A stretch of DNA of 64,000 bases from an uncultured Marvinbryantia sp. (GTDB taxonomy: Bacteria > Bacillota > Clostridia > Lachnospirales > Lachnospiraceae): the NCBI GenBank assembly GCA_934408725.1, contig CAKRVB010000011.1, positions 1 through 64,000 of the forward strand, read 5' to 3'. Positions 26,465-34,458 of the stretch are shown piece by piece. The position numbers were made by a program, and so were the translations under genes. The first letter of the stretch is position 1. Each line of letters starts with the position of its first letter. The notes beneath the pieces were generated by a model. It did no database searches. It was not told where the DNA came from and was given only the letters and a program-made list of their open reading frames with translations.

Positions 26465-27471
26465 AGCTTTCGTCCCCCTATTGGAGTTTCTATCTGAGGT
26501 GCCCTCGGATCTAACAGCCAGGTAGCCGCATAATGAGTATCTGTGATCTGGAACATAGGCGGCATTTCCTCATAATCAATATTTAAGGCATATTCATTCC
26601 GGCTGGCATATGCATCGCCTTTTGGTGGATTGATCAATGTCGGAGGCATTCCCGGAATGGTATACAGACTTTCTTTTCCTTTTGCAAAAGCCGGCAGAGA
26701 CTTCATCAGTCCCCAGGTATATGGATGTCTTGGATCATAATATACTTCTTCCGCTGTTCCGATCTCTACGATTTTTCCCGCATACATCACAGCAACCCGG
26801 TCTGCTACCCGGGCTACTACACCCAGATCATGGGACACCAGTATGGTAGCTGTCCCCAGCTTCCTTTGTATTTCCCGCAGAAGATCCAGAATCTGTGCCT
26901 GTATCGTCACATCCAACGCTGTTGTCGGCTCATCGGCAAACAGGATATCTGGATCTGCCGCCAGCGCAATTGCCATGACACATCTTTGACGCATTCCACC
27001 GGAAAACTGCCATGGATACTGATGATACCGTTCTTTTGGATGAGAGATTCCCACCAGTTCCATAAGCTCCAGTACTTTCTGATACACTTCGTCTCTGGTG
27101 TATGTTTTATGATGAACCAACACGGCTTCTGCGATCTGTTTTCCGATTTTTATGGTCGGATTTAATGCCGTCAGTGGATCCTGAAAGATCATGGAAAAGA
27201 CCTTTCCTCTTAGATTCTGCATTTCTTTTTCCCGGCTGCATGTGATGTCCTGTCCGCAGACACTTATGCTTCCGTTTTTGATTCTGGCACTTGGCGGAAG
27301 CAGCTTCATGATGCTTTTACACAGCATGCTTTTTCCACATCCTGATTCTCCTACAATCGCCAGCACTTCTCCTTTTTTCAAAGAAAAAGACACATCCCTT
27401 ACTGCCTGCACTTCTCCGGCAGGACTGTCAATACTGACGGAAAGATTTTTTACTTCTAATAATTGTTCCAT
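26461..27471 (-). CDS. peptide/nickel-family ABC ATPase, D type (operon 2)
   Basis: 336 residues from the ATG at 27469-27471 (AAAGGA upstream; the longer frame to 27507 lacks a site). Walker A GESGCGKSMLCKSIM, Q-loop MIFQDPLTALNPT, signature FSGGMRQRCVMAIALA, Walker B ILFADEPTTALDVT. In the C-terminal extension, where OppD/DppD carry a four-Cys set (CxFxPRC...C...C), this protein reads KGDAYASRNEYALNIDYEEM and then ATWLLDPRAP, so all four positions are non-Cys and the [4Fe-4S] cluster site seen in DppD is lost. Confidence 0.9.
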   Translation of the reverse strand: MEQLLEVKNLSVSIDSPAGEVQAVRDVSFSLKKGEVLAIVGESGCGKSMLCKSIMKLLPPSARIKNGSISVCGQDITCSREKEMQNLRGKVFSMIFQDPLTALNPTIKIGKQIAEAVLVHHKTYTRDEVYQKVLELMELVGISHPKERYHQYPWQFSGGMRQRCVMAIALAADPDILFADEPTTALDVTIQAQILDLLREIQRKLGTATILVSHDLGVVARVADRVAVMYAGKIVEIGTAEEVYYDPRHPYTWGLMKSLPAFAKGKESLYTIPGMPPTLINPPKGDAYASRNEYALNIDYEEMPPMFQITDTHYAATWLLDPRAPQIETPIGGRKL

Positions 27472-27493
27472 TTCTGTCCTTTTTCTGATCGTG

Positions 27494-27525
27494 CGAAAAA
27501 GGGGCACTATCTGTACCCCTTTACA
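27494..27525 (-). terminator. attenuating terminator after the operon 2 binding-protein gene
   Basis: On the minus strand AAAGGGG pairs with CCCCTTT across an 11-nt loop (27498-27522), followed by a short T run. It lies between the binding-protein stop and the first ATPase gene, where partial termination would favour the binding protein. Confidence 0.7.
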
Positions 27526-27536
27526 CTTTCTGGTTA

Positions 27537-29078
27537 TTATTCTTCCATTGTCCAGTCTGCAACATTCCAGAAAATACCAACTCCGTGATGACCCATAACA
27601 GTATCCGGATCAATTCCGTGAATGTCACTGTCTGCTACATAATTGGCATCAATATAGCAGATAAATGCGTAAGCCGGATCATTTGCCAGTTCTACCTGGA
27701 ACTTGTCATAAGCTTCCGCTCTGACTTCCGGATCGCTGGACTCTCTGGCTTCTGTCAGATATTCATCTACCTTTTCATTGGAATAGCTGGAATAGTTTGC
27801 TCCCTTATCTGTACCAAATACTTTGTAGGTGTGATCATCTGCATCAAATGGGCTTCCCCATCCGATCAGATAACTCATCTGTCCGCCCCAGTCTACCTGT
27901 GCTGGAATCTCCACCGTCACATCCATGCCGATCTCTTTTAATTCCTGGGCTGCGATCTGGGCAATGTCCACACGTACCTGATCGCCGGCACCGACACTGA
28001 TCACAAATCCGGCTTTTTCTCCATCCCGGTGGTAGAATCCGTCATCAGCCATTTCCCAGCCATTACTTTCCATGACTTCTTTTGCCTTTTCCGGATTGTA
28101 ATCGTAGTGCTCCACATCCTCATTATTATAGATATTTCTCTGAAGCGGTCCATAGGCCGGCATGCCCTGTCCCAGTAAAACAGCCTGAATGATTGCTTCC
28201 CGGTCGATTCCGTAGCAGACTGCTGGAATCAGATCTTTATTCTTCTGCCAGTATTCATTGGCAAAGTTAAACATGATTCCACGATAATCGGAAGTCTTCA
28301 TATCATAACAGGTGTAGGCATCATCATCCGCAAAGGTGGCCGCATCCTTCGGTGTGAGCAGCGCCAGATCCAGTTCTCCCGACTTTAACTGTAGTGCTTT
28401 TGCATTATCATCTGTCACGATTTTGAACACGATCGTGTCGATGTTCGGCTCACCTTTGAAGTAATCTTCATTCTTTGTCAGAGTAATCGCCTGTCCCTCA
28501 TCCCAGGATTCGATCTTGTATGGTCCGGTTCCCACTGGGTTGCGGAAAAAGTCAGAAGTCTGCATATCTTCCCCTTCCAGCAGATGCTTTGGCAGTACCG
28601 CCATAGTCATGTAGTCCAGAAATGCCACGTTTGGAGCATCCAGCTGAAACGCGATTGTGTGGTCATCTATGACGTTGATTTCCTGCACATCTTCATAGTT
28701 TGGTGCATTCTCAGATCCATTTTCCGGATCCATGATAGCCTCGATGGTGAACTTTACATCCTCTGCTGTCACCGGCTCCCCATCCTGCCACTTTGCATCT
28801 TCTACCATATGAAATGTATAAGTATTTGTGTCTTCATCAAATTCCCAGCTTTCCGCCAGGGATGGCACTACCTGATTGTCGCCGTCATGGGCTGTCAGAC
28901 CATTGAAGAGCAGAATATTGATCTCTCCATGTTCATCCATGGCCGGATTGATTCGTGTATAATCCCCACTGCCGTAAACCAGCGTTTCTCCTTCAGCGGA
29001 TGCGGTCATTGTCATACCTGCACTGACCAGCGTCAAAGCCAGAAGCATTCCGGCAATGGTAAGCATTCTCTTTTTCAT
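27537..29078 (-). CDS. SBP_bac_5 substrate-binding protein (operon 2)
   Basis: 513-residue solute receptor of the peptide/nickel family and first gene of the second operon. The signal peptide MKKRMLTIAGMLLALTLVSAGMTMTASAEG has no lipobox Cys. Blocks: VPSLAESWEFDEDTNTYTFHM, EPVTAEDVKFTIEAI, NPVGTGPYKIESWDEGQAITL, ALQLKSGELDLALL and IPAVCYGIDREAIIQAVL. A His pair (MGHHGVGIFWNV) near the C-terminus could contact a metal (inference). The ATG at 29078 has GAGGG 8-9 nt upstream; a GTG at 29093 is the alternative. A COG0523 GTPase gene upstream supports a metal-linked substrate. Confidence 0.88.
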   Translation of the reverse strand: MKKRMLTIAGMLLALTLVSAGMTMTASAEGETLVYGSGDYTRINPAMDEHGEINILLFNGLTAHDGDNQVVPSLAESWEFDEDTNTYTFHMVEDAKWQDGEPVTAEDVKFTIEAIMDPENGSENAPNYEDVQEINVIDDHTIAFQLDAPNVAFLDYMTMAVLPKHLLEGEDMQTSDFFRNPVGTGPYKIESWDEGQAITLTKNEDYFKGEPNIDTIVFKIVTDDNAKALQLKSGELDLALLTPKDAATFADDDAYTCYDMKTSDYRGIMFNFANEYWQKNKDLIPAVCYGIDREAIIQAVLLGQGMPAYGPLQRNIYNNEDVEHYDYNPEKAKEVMESNGWEMADDGFYHRDGEKAGFVISVGAGDQVRVDIAQIAAQELKEIGMDVTVEIPAQVDWGGQMSYLIGWGSPFDADDHTYKVFGTDKGANYSSYSNEKVDEYLTEARESSDPEVRAEAYDKFQVELANDPAYAFICYIDANYVADSDIHGIDPDTVMGHHGVGIFWNVADWTMEE

Positions 29079-29154
29079 CTTCAATTCCCTCACTTTTCTC
29101 TTATTGGTACCTGTCTTTTATATTAGCAGACAGCGCATCCATTTATAAGCCCGT

Positions 29155-29209
29155 CAGGGGGATACCTGGCCATTCCTATTCTTTCCGATGGTATTCAATA
29201 TTGGAATAT
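29155..29209 (-). promoter_or_regulatory. motif shared by both ABC operons, copy B
   Basis: On the minus strand ATATTCCA, 25 nt, AGGAATG, 6 nt, TATCCCCCTG, matching copy A at 22629-22684. The upstream edge merges with the T tract of the cobW-type gene terminator. It lies 77 nt upstream of the binding-protein gene. Confidence 0.5.
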
Positions 29210-29244
29210 AAAAATCGTTGCATTTCTATTTTCGAAATACAACG
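29206..29244 (-). terminator. terminator of the COG0523 GTPase gene
   Basis: CGTTG-T-ATTTC pairs with GAAAT-G-CAACG (29216-29244) and is followed by ATTTTTAT on the minus strand. Confidence 0.7.
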
Positions 29245-29264
29245 GTTCTTTCAAATTGTTCTTT

Positions 29265-30215
29265 TTATTCTGTTCTCTGCTTCATTTCTTCTTTGGAAAG
29301 AAATGCTTTTCTCAATTCTTTCTCTTTTAACCCCTGTCCGATCACCACCAAAAGTCCTCGTTTCCCCTGGCATGGTTCCAGGTTGCAGATATCCGGTGAA
29401 CAGTTTACTTCGTACCAGTTTTTCGCCAGATCACGTACATAGCCTTTTACCCGGAATACCGTGCCATACCGTTCTTCTGTAAACATGGACTGAATTCTTT
29501 TTTGTAAATCATCTATGTTCTCACAGTAACCACCAATCTCACAGGTAGTAAAAATCTGTCCATGATTCAGGTACTCCTTTTTATGATCGATTCGGTTCCA
29601 TTCACTCATAGACAGCCTCAGAAAATCACGGTCTGTCAACTGATCCCAATCGGTCTGCATCACATTCCTGCCAAACCGCCGCTCACAGCCAAAGGTCTCC
29701 ATCAATCGATTCATTTCCTCAATGGTATGTGCTTTTTCCTCTTCTGAGAATAACTGTGCCTTGCTCATCAGTACCTTGCCTGCCGCCAGAAGCTGAGACA
29801 GCATCAGATAATCCGCTTCTCCGGATATCCCCATTTTCCACTTTGCATCCACAATGGCGATGATAGCGCCAATCTCACATCTGGATTTTACCTGCTCCGA
29901 CTCCATCACATCAAAGAATTCATCTGCATCATAGATGCCGGAAGGCTCCACAATCACACGGCTGCACCCATCCATGGCCGCATCCACCAGCATATGTTTG
30001 AATGCCTCTTTTCCCACACAGCACATACACATCCCGGTAAGGTCCTGGATCTCGCAGTTGTCCTCCTGTAATATCTGGCTGTCCACACTGATAGCGCCAA
30101 ATTCATTTTCAATGATCCGCACCTTCTGACCGTGACGGCGAAGGTACGCTATATAACGATGTATAAAGGTTGTTTTTCCGGCTCCGAGAAAGCCGGTAAT
30201 TAAGTCTACTTTCAT
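29265..30215 (-). CDS. COG0523 (CobW-type) G3E-family GTPase
   Basis: 316 residues. G3E GTPases load metals (zinc, cobalt, nickel) onto client proteins. P-loop GFLGAGKTTFIHRY; the metal-binding CxCC motif appears as GMCMCCVGKEAF between switch regions; EPSGIYDADEF and IVDAKWK follow. The C-terminal domain is present but lacks a His-rich tail, and GCXX variants with low His content exist in this family. It stands alone, with its own terminator, upstream of transporter operon 2. The client and metal are unknown. Confidence 0.88.
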   Translation of the reverse strand: MKVDLITGFLGAGKTTFIHRYIAYLRRHGQKVRIIENEFGAISVDSQILQEDNCEIQDLTGMCMCCVGKEAFKHMLVDAAMDGCSRVIVEPSGIYDADEFFDVMESEQVKSRCEIGAIIAIVDAKWKMGISGEADYLMLSQLLAAGKVLMSKAQLFSEEEKAHTIEEMNRLMETFGCERRFGRNVMQTDWDQLTDRDFLRLSMSEWNRIDHKKEYLNHGQIFTTCEIGGYCENIDDLQKRIQSMFTEERYGTVFRVKGYVRDLAKNWYEVNCSPDICNLEPCQGKRGLLVVIGQGLKEKELRKAFLSKEEMKQRTE

Positions 30216-30302
30216 GATTACATTTCCTTTTACATTTATTTTGTTGCCTATTTTTAAGAAAAATGGCTATCTCCTACGCCAATAGGAATTTTCCAAAATC
30301 AG

Positions 30303-30325
30303 TATTTAGATATTTTTCTAAATAG
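30303..30325. promoter_or_regulatory. upstream palindromic operator of sdpRI
   Basis: TATTTAGA at the left and TCTAAATA at the right form an inverted repeat around ATTTTT-like centre bases. A near-identical palindrome is at 30359-30381. It overlaps the region just upstream of the -35 box. Confidence 0.75.
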
Positions 30326-30328
30326 TTA

Positions 30329-30357
30329 TTGACTTTTTGTTCTCTTGCGCATATATT
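30329..30357 (+). promoter_or_regulatory. sdpRI promoter
   Basis: TTGACT (30329-30334), 17-nt spacer, TATATT (30352-30357). The promoter is held between the two TATTTAGA/TCTAAATA palindromes. Confidence 0.8.
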
Positions 30358-30358
30358 G

Positions 30359-30381
30359 TATTTAGAAATATTTCTAAATAG
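30359..30381. promoter_or_regulatory. downstream palindromic operator of sdpRI
   Basis: TATTTAGAAA and TTTCTAAATA form a perfect inverted repeat starting 2 nt after the -10 box, about 56 nt centre to centre from the upstream copy. The expected ligand is the ArsR-type product of the first gene. Confidence 0.8.
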
Positions 30382-30410
30382 TCTTTAATCCACTAGAAAG
30401 AGGTGATGCT

Positions 30411-30674
30411 ATGGCTTTTGCGGATACCTTTAAGGCTCTGTCTGATCCGGTGCGTCGGGAGATCTTACAGCTTCTGAAATCCGGTAAAATGTCTGCCGGA
30501 GAAATCGGCAGTCATTTTAACATGACAGGCGCCACCGTCTCCTACCACCTGAAGATTCTGAAAAAAGCAGATCTGATATGGGAGACCAAAGTCAAAATTT
30601 ATGTTTATTATGAATTGAATACTTCGGTTGTAGAAGAGCTTCTTCTATGGCTGAAGGATCTGAAAGGAGAATGA
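30411..30674 (+). CDS. sdpR: ArsR-family autorepressor, SdpR type
   Basis: 87-residue winged-helix repressor. The core is FKALSDPVRREILQLLKSGKMSAGEIGSHFNMTGATVSYHLKILKKADLI, followed by a wing; it has no metal-binding Cys motif, as expected for SdpR. In B. subtilis SdpR represses its own operon and is bound by the membrane protein SdpI. Here sdpI follows 4 nt later. An AAAGAGGTGAT site precedes the ATG, and two palindromes bracket the promoter. Confidence 0.88.
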   Translation: MAFADTFKALSDPVRREILQLLKSGKMSAGEIGSHFNMTGATVSYHLKILKKADLIWETKVKIYVYYELNTSVVEELLLWLKDLKGE

Positions 30675-30678
30675 TCTC

Positions 30679-31320
30679 ATGCTGAATATGATAAAAAAAT
30701 ATAAATGGTCACTGCTGTTTGGCAGTCTGCTTTCTCTAAGTCCGATGCTGATAGGGCTGCTTCTCTGGAATCAACTGCCAGCACAGATACCTACTCATTT
30801 TTCCACGGGCAATATACCGGATGGCTGGAGTGCTAAGTCCACTGCAGTCTTTGGTCTTCCGACCTTTCTGTTTGTAATGATGTGGTTCTGCATTCTGATC
30901 ACCAGTGCAGATCCAAAACGCCAAAATATCAGTTCCAAACTAATTCGGGCACTGATCTGGTTCATGGCTGTCCTTTCGCCAGCTGTCGTATGTTCCAGCT
31001 ACGCTATCGCCCTTGGGATCCATGTGAACATCTCGATGATCGTCAATCTGATTATCGGAGTCATGTTCCTTATAATTGGAAACTATCTGACAAAAGTGAA
31101 GCAAAACTACACTGCAGGCATCCGCATTCCATGGACACTGTACAGTGAAGAGAACTGGAACCGCACTCACCGTATCAGCGCCTGGACATTCGTGATTGCC
31201 GGGATTGCCATGATCGTCAACGCTTTTGTTGATTCTGATATCATTCTGTTCACCATCATTATTGCATTGCTTGCAATACCTTATGGATATTCTTTTTTCC
31301 TTTACAGGAAAGGAATTTAA
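30679..31320 (+). CDS. sdpI: SdpI family membrane protein
   Basis: 213 residues with six predicted helices. The N-terminal DUF1648 segment is LLWNQLPAQIPTHFSTGNIPDGWSAK, and the C-terminal SdpI domain includes GNYLTKVKQNYTAGIRIPWTLYSEENWNRTHRISAW. In B. subtilis SdpI gives immunity to the SdpC toxin and sequesters SdpR. No sdpC-like toxin gene is nearby, so this pair may sense a toxin made by another cell or have another envelope-stress role (inference). Confidence 0.88.
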   Translation: MLNMIKKYKWSLLFGSLLSLSPMLIGLLLWNQLPAQIPTHFSTGNIPDGWSAKSTAVFGLPTFLFVMMWFCILITSADPKRQNISSKLIRALIWFMAVLSPAVVCSSYAIALGIHVNISMIVNLIIGVMFLIIGNYLTKVKQNYTAGIRIPWTLYSEENWNRTHRISAWTFVIAGIAMIVNAFVDSDIILFTIIIALLAIPYGYSFFLYRKGI

Positions 31321-31334
31321 TAATTGCCTGTTTT

Positions 31335-31370
31335 TTACTTCTCATCTACTACCTGAAAAATATAAAACTT
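31335..31370. repeat. att copy at the integrase end
   Basis: Read on the minus strand, this encodes KFYIFQVVDEK and a stop, the exact C-terminus of the rlmI-like protein, but with AT-rich third positions. It shares 30 of 36 bases with 37673-37708, all differences being synonymous. The identical core is GATGAGAAGTAA at its downstream end. Confidence 0.85.
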
Positions 31371-31429
31371 CTAATACTCTGCTTGAAAGCCTTGATTTTA
31401 CTATATTTTTTGATTAGAAAAAGCTCTTT

Positions 31430-31450
31430 TACACCAGTTATACACCAATA
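31430..31450 (+). repeat. integrase arm-site-like repeats, integrase end
   Basis: TACACCAGTT (31430-31439) and TACACCAATA (31441-31450), overlapping the 3' end of the integrase gene. The same word is repeated three times near the other end of the element. These are candidate arm-type binding sites. Confidence 0.5.
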
Positions 31451-32586
31451 ACTTCACCCAAGAGCGCCATCTCTTCTTTAAGTGTAACATGCTCCACATG
31501 GCAATATAAATCCATTGTCATTTGCAGACTATTGTGTCCTAATATTTTCTGTAATGTCTTGGGTTTCATTCCCTTTGCAATTGCCTTAGTTGCAAAAGTA
31601 TGTCTTAATCCATGAGGCGTAAAGGGTTTGAAATCCAAATCTGGATTTTCCCTGTTTATCTTAACAACCAGATAACGAATAGCGCTTCTAATATTTGCCT
31701 CATTAATAGGATTATTGGTTTTTGAGCAATACACCAAATCTTCCATCCCGACACGAGGATTATGCCTAACAGCAATTCTATCTTTTTTCTTTTTCTGCTC
31801 AATGAGAATATCTCTTACCTCTTTAGTCATGGGAATCTCTCTTTTTCCTGCCCTTGTTTTAGGAAAATGGAACTCATATACGGCTACCCCATTATTGGGT
31901 AGATAGCATAATGTTTTCCGAACATAAATCATACCATGTTCAAAATCAATGCAATCCCACGTTAAACCCAGAATTTCTCCAACTCTCATTCCTGTTCCTA
32001 GTGCAATTTTAAAGAAAAAATATAATTGACTATTTTTTGATTTTTCAAGCAAAATCTGAATTTCTTCATCTGATAAAATCCTTTTTTCTTCTTTTTCCTC
32101 ATTGTCAATGTATGGATTAATTCCTACGGCAACATTTTTAACTACTAAATCGGTTTCAACAGCACGATTCAGAATATCCACAAGCAATGCTTTACAGTCT
32201 TTCCTCATTTTGTCTGTGGCTAATTCATTGAATGCATCTTGTAAAACAACCAGATTCAATGATGAGACTTTTCTCCATCCCAGACTGTTTCGAAGTCTGT
32301 TATATTGAATAGCATATGTTCTTTTAGTTGTGTCTCTACAATGTTTTTTGCAAGTCACAATCCATTTTTCATACCATTCATCTAATGTCATTGTAGGATT
32401 AATAACATTAATTTGCTTCTCATCTTTATACTGTTCATCACGCAATTTTTTTGTTATTTCTGTAATTGTGTTTGCATATATTGTCTGACGTTTGCCAAAC
32501 CTATTTGTAAATCTTGCTTGATACAACCCATCCTTTCTTTGCGTAATTCCTTTTCCAAGTTCTTTGCCATTTAATGCCTTTCCCAT
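31438..32586 (-). CDS. int: tyrosine recombinase / integrase
   Basis: 382 residues of the Tn916/phage-type integrase family. An N-terminal arm-binding domain (KDGLYQARFTNRFGKRQTIYANTITEITKKL, AP2-like) is followed by a SAM-like core-binding domain (MTLDEWYEKWIVTCKKHCRDTTKRTY). The catalytic domain has GTGMRVGEILGLTW (first Arg), PHGLRHTFATKAIAKGM (His-x-x-Arg), LGHNSLQMTMDLYCHV (His and the nucleophile Tyr). All catalytic residues are present, so the enzyme looks active. An AAAAGGAG site precedes the ATG. It lies at the left end of the element beside att. Confidence 0.94.
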   Translation of the reverse strand: MGKALNGKELGKGITQRKDGLYQARFTNRFGKRQTIYANTITEITKKLRDEQYKDEKQINVINPTMTLDEWYEKWIVTCKKHCRDTTKRTYAIQYNRLRNSLGWRKVSSLNLVVLQDAFNELATDKMRKDCKALLVDILNRAVETDLVVKNVAVGINPYIDNEEKEEKRILSDEEIQILLEKSKNSQLYFFFKIALGTGMRVGEILGLTWDCIDFEHGMIYVRKTLCYLPNNGVAVYEFHFPKTRAGKREIPMTKEVRDILIEQKKKKDRIAVRHNPRVGMEDLVYCSKTNNPINEANIRSAIRYLVVKINRENPDLDFKPFTPHGLRHTFATKAIAKGMKPKTLQKILGHNSLQMTMDLYCHVEHVTLKEEMALLGEVIGV

Positions 32587-32681
32587 TGCGTCTCCTTTTC
32601 TGTAGACCCAAACGGGAACCTAGATGTTTATACAATATAAGTATAACATGTCTTTTCGGTTTTATTATCTAAAATATGTAT

Positions 32682-32852
32682 TTAAATCGTATTTTTTTCC
32701 AACCATGCATCCAGTTTTCTCTTATTTGCATACCAACGATTCCCGATCTGCACGCCAAATCCATTTCTTCCACGCACAAGCTCTCTAGCCTTTGTTTGTC
32801 CAATCCCTAAATAATTGCACAATTCTTTTATTGTTAATAACTGCTTATCTAT
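32682..32852 (-). CDS. xis: excisionase-like winged-helix protein with an ATA start
   Basis: 56 codons: DKQLLTIKELCNYLGIGQTK, then ARELVRGRNGFGVQIGNRWY and ANKRKLDAWLEKNTI, a standard excisionase/DNA-binding MerR-like helix-turn-helix with its wing. There is no ATG, GTG or TTG between the upstream in-frame stop and the first helix; the first codon at the conserved N-terminus is ATA (32850-32852), which has a GGGGGGAG ribosome site 4 nt upstream. A TTG inside the first helix has no site and would break the fold. An AUA start would make Xis scarce. It lies between rep and int, the usual place for xis. Confidence 0.7.
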   Translation of the reverse strand: MDKQLLTIKELCNYLGIGQTKARELVRGRNGFGVQIGNRWYANKRKLDAWLEKNTI

Positions 32853-32863
32853 TTTTCTCCCCC

Positions 32864-33631
32864 CTACCTCATTTTTTTTATTTTTATATTATCGACCTTA
32901 TTAATTTTAATCCCTTGAAAATTTTTCATATCATATTCATCATTTTCTATAATATCTTCCATATTTTCAAAAATTACATCTTCAACTGTCTGATCCGTAA
33001 TTTCTTTTATGACTGTAGGTTTGAACAAATTCCTAGAACAATAAACTTTTCTTTTACGATTAATATTGTCGTCCATTTCTTCCATTACCTCTTTCACAAT
33101 ATATTTGAATACATACCTGATTTGTCTTATTTGATCTTCTTGGCATTCAGCTTTAATCTCTTCGACATAAACATATCCATATTTCCACACCTTACTTAAT
33201 TCTTCAATAGGTAAAAATCCCGTATTCGTTAGTACATGGTAATGATATGCACCTCGTTTTTGCTTTTCATATGTGGCAATATACTTAATATCTTTCCCAT
33301 ACTTGTCTTTCAGTCTTTTTAAAAACAGCTCCCATCTATATTTTGCTTCTTCATATTCCGTAATCTTTTCACTGAAGGTGAGTGTGATAAACAGATTCAA
33401 TTTATTGTGAATAGCAAGATCCATAAGGTAACGTATTTTTCTTTGATAATAACTCTGACGTCTCTTGTTACTTACAGTCCGCTCATGTTCATTCATTTCT
33501 GAATATTTTTTTCTTCTAATAATTAGTTTAGTATTTTTCTTTATTCCTTTTTCCTCATCACTCAAAACAGGATGTCGATAGATATTAATTTCTTTTTTGT
33601 GCGCCCACTCTACGCTTTTTTTATTATACAT
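32864..33631 (-). CDS. rep: rolling-circle replication initiator-like HUH endonuclease
   Basis: 255 residues from the ATG at 33631 (GGAG 9 nt upstream; a TTG at 33646 is in frame but lacks a site). The HUH endonuclease pattern is visible: motif 1 NLFITLTFSEKIT, motif 2 GAYHYHVLTN (His-x-His), and motif 3 IRQIRYVFKYIVKEV with Tyr at the expected place. It resembles Rep proteins of small Firmicute plasmids and integrative elements, and could start rolling-circle replication of the excised circle and serve as relaxase. The C-terminus (150-255) is acidic and unassigned. Confidence 0.8.
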   Translation of the reverse strand: MYNKKSVEWAHKKEINIYRHPVLSDEEKGIKKNTKLIIRRKKYSEMNEHERTVSNKRRQSYYQRKIRYLMDLAIHNKLNLFITLTFSEKITEYEEAKYRWELFLKRLKDKYGKDIKYIATYEKQKRGAYHYHVLTNTGFLPIEELSKVWKYGYVYVEEIKAECQEDQIRQIRYVFKYIVKEVMEEMDDNINRKRKVYCSRNLFKPTVIKEITDQTVEDVIFENMEDIIENDEYDMKNFQGIKINKVDNIKIKKMR

Positions 33632-33708
33632 ATAAAAAATCTCCAATAATAAGCGTATTAATCAAGTAAACTGCTTGTGTGCTGTCTCGTCCAGCCTCTG
33701 GCTGTCCG

Positions 33709-34455
33709 CTACTGCGCACAAGCCAGTCCTTCTAGTATCCGCTTATTAATTTTTTCCGTATCATACATTGGGTATTTTATTTCATACAGTCCCTGTCCAT
33801 CTACAAAAGCAATTCCTTCTCCTGCATGATAGATTTCTGATTTAAAGTTCTCTCTGACAAATCCCATCATTGATAAACTTTCTTTGGATGGTAAGCCTCT
33901 GGTCAATAAGATCCTTATATGGAATTGCTCTCTTGAGCCGTTAGCGAAGTATGCAGAATCGGAACGTTGACAGGCAATCCAACATCCAATTTGATAAGAT
34001 CGTGATGTCATCAATATCTCTGAAATTTTACGCATATGTGCCTCTGCTCTCTTCTTTTCTTCCATCTGCAATTGCAAAATGTATGCCGGATATTCATCGA
34101 ACACCATAATCGTCATATGATCTATGCCTTCACCTTCATTTTTTCGGATTTCTTGGTAATGATTATAAAATGCTTCCACTCCCTCCTTGCATGCTTCGCA
34201 ACAATAATACCTCTCATACGGTTTTAAAAAGCGGAAGTCTCTCGAATCTTTATAGTTCATAAACCAAAGGTCTACTTTTCTTCCTCTCTGTATTTCACTA
34301 TCAATCAATGTATAAATATTATATTTGAGTCCATAACTCTTTCCGCTACCGCTTTCACCCGTAATTAATAAAGAGGGATTTAATAATGGGTTTATTTCTA
34401 TTCCAGTTTTTAGATTGTACTTATCCCAAAAATCCTTTAAGTACGCCAATCTCAC
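33709..34455 (-). CDS. FtsK/TcpA-like DNA translocase ATPase
   Basis: 248 residues: a compact P-loop ATPase with Walker A SLLITGESGSGKSYGLKYNI, Walker B HMTIMVFDEYPAYI and an arginine-rich later block (ISEILMTSRSYQIGCWIACQRSDS). It matches the motor core of FtsK/SpoIIIE and TcpA coupling proteins but lacks membrane helices and the gamma domain. It starts with GTG (34453-34455) after a GGAGG site. Beside the HUH Rep, a role in moving single strands to a transfer channel is likely; a viral packaging ATPase is an alternative. Confidence 0.75.
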   Translation of the reverse strand: MRLAYLKDFWDKYNLKTGIEINPLLNPSLLITGESGSGKSYGLKYNIYTLIDSEIQRGRKVDLWFMNYKDSRDFRFLKPYERYYCCEACKEGVEAFYNHYQEIRKNEGEGIDHMTIMVFDEYPAYILQLQMEEKKRAEAHMRKISEILMTSRSYQIGCWIACQRSDSAYFANGSREQFHIRILLTRGLPSKESLSMMGFVRENFKSEIYHAGEGIAFVDGQGLYEIKYPMYDTEKINKRILEGLACAQ

Positions 34456-34458
34456 AAA

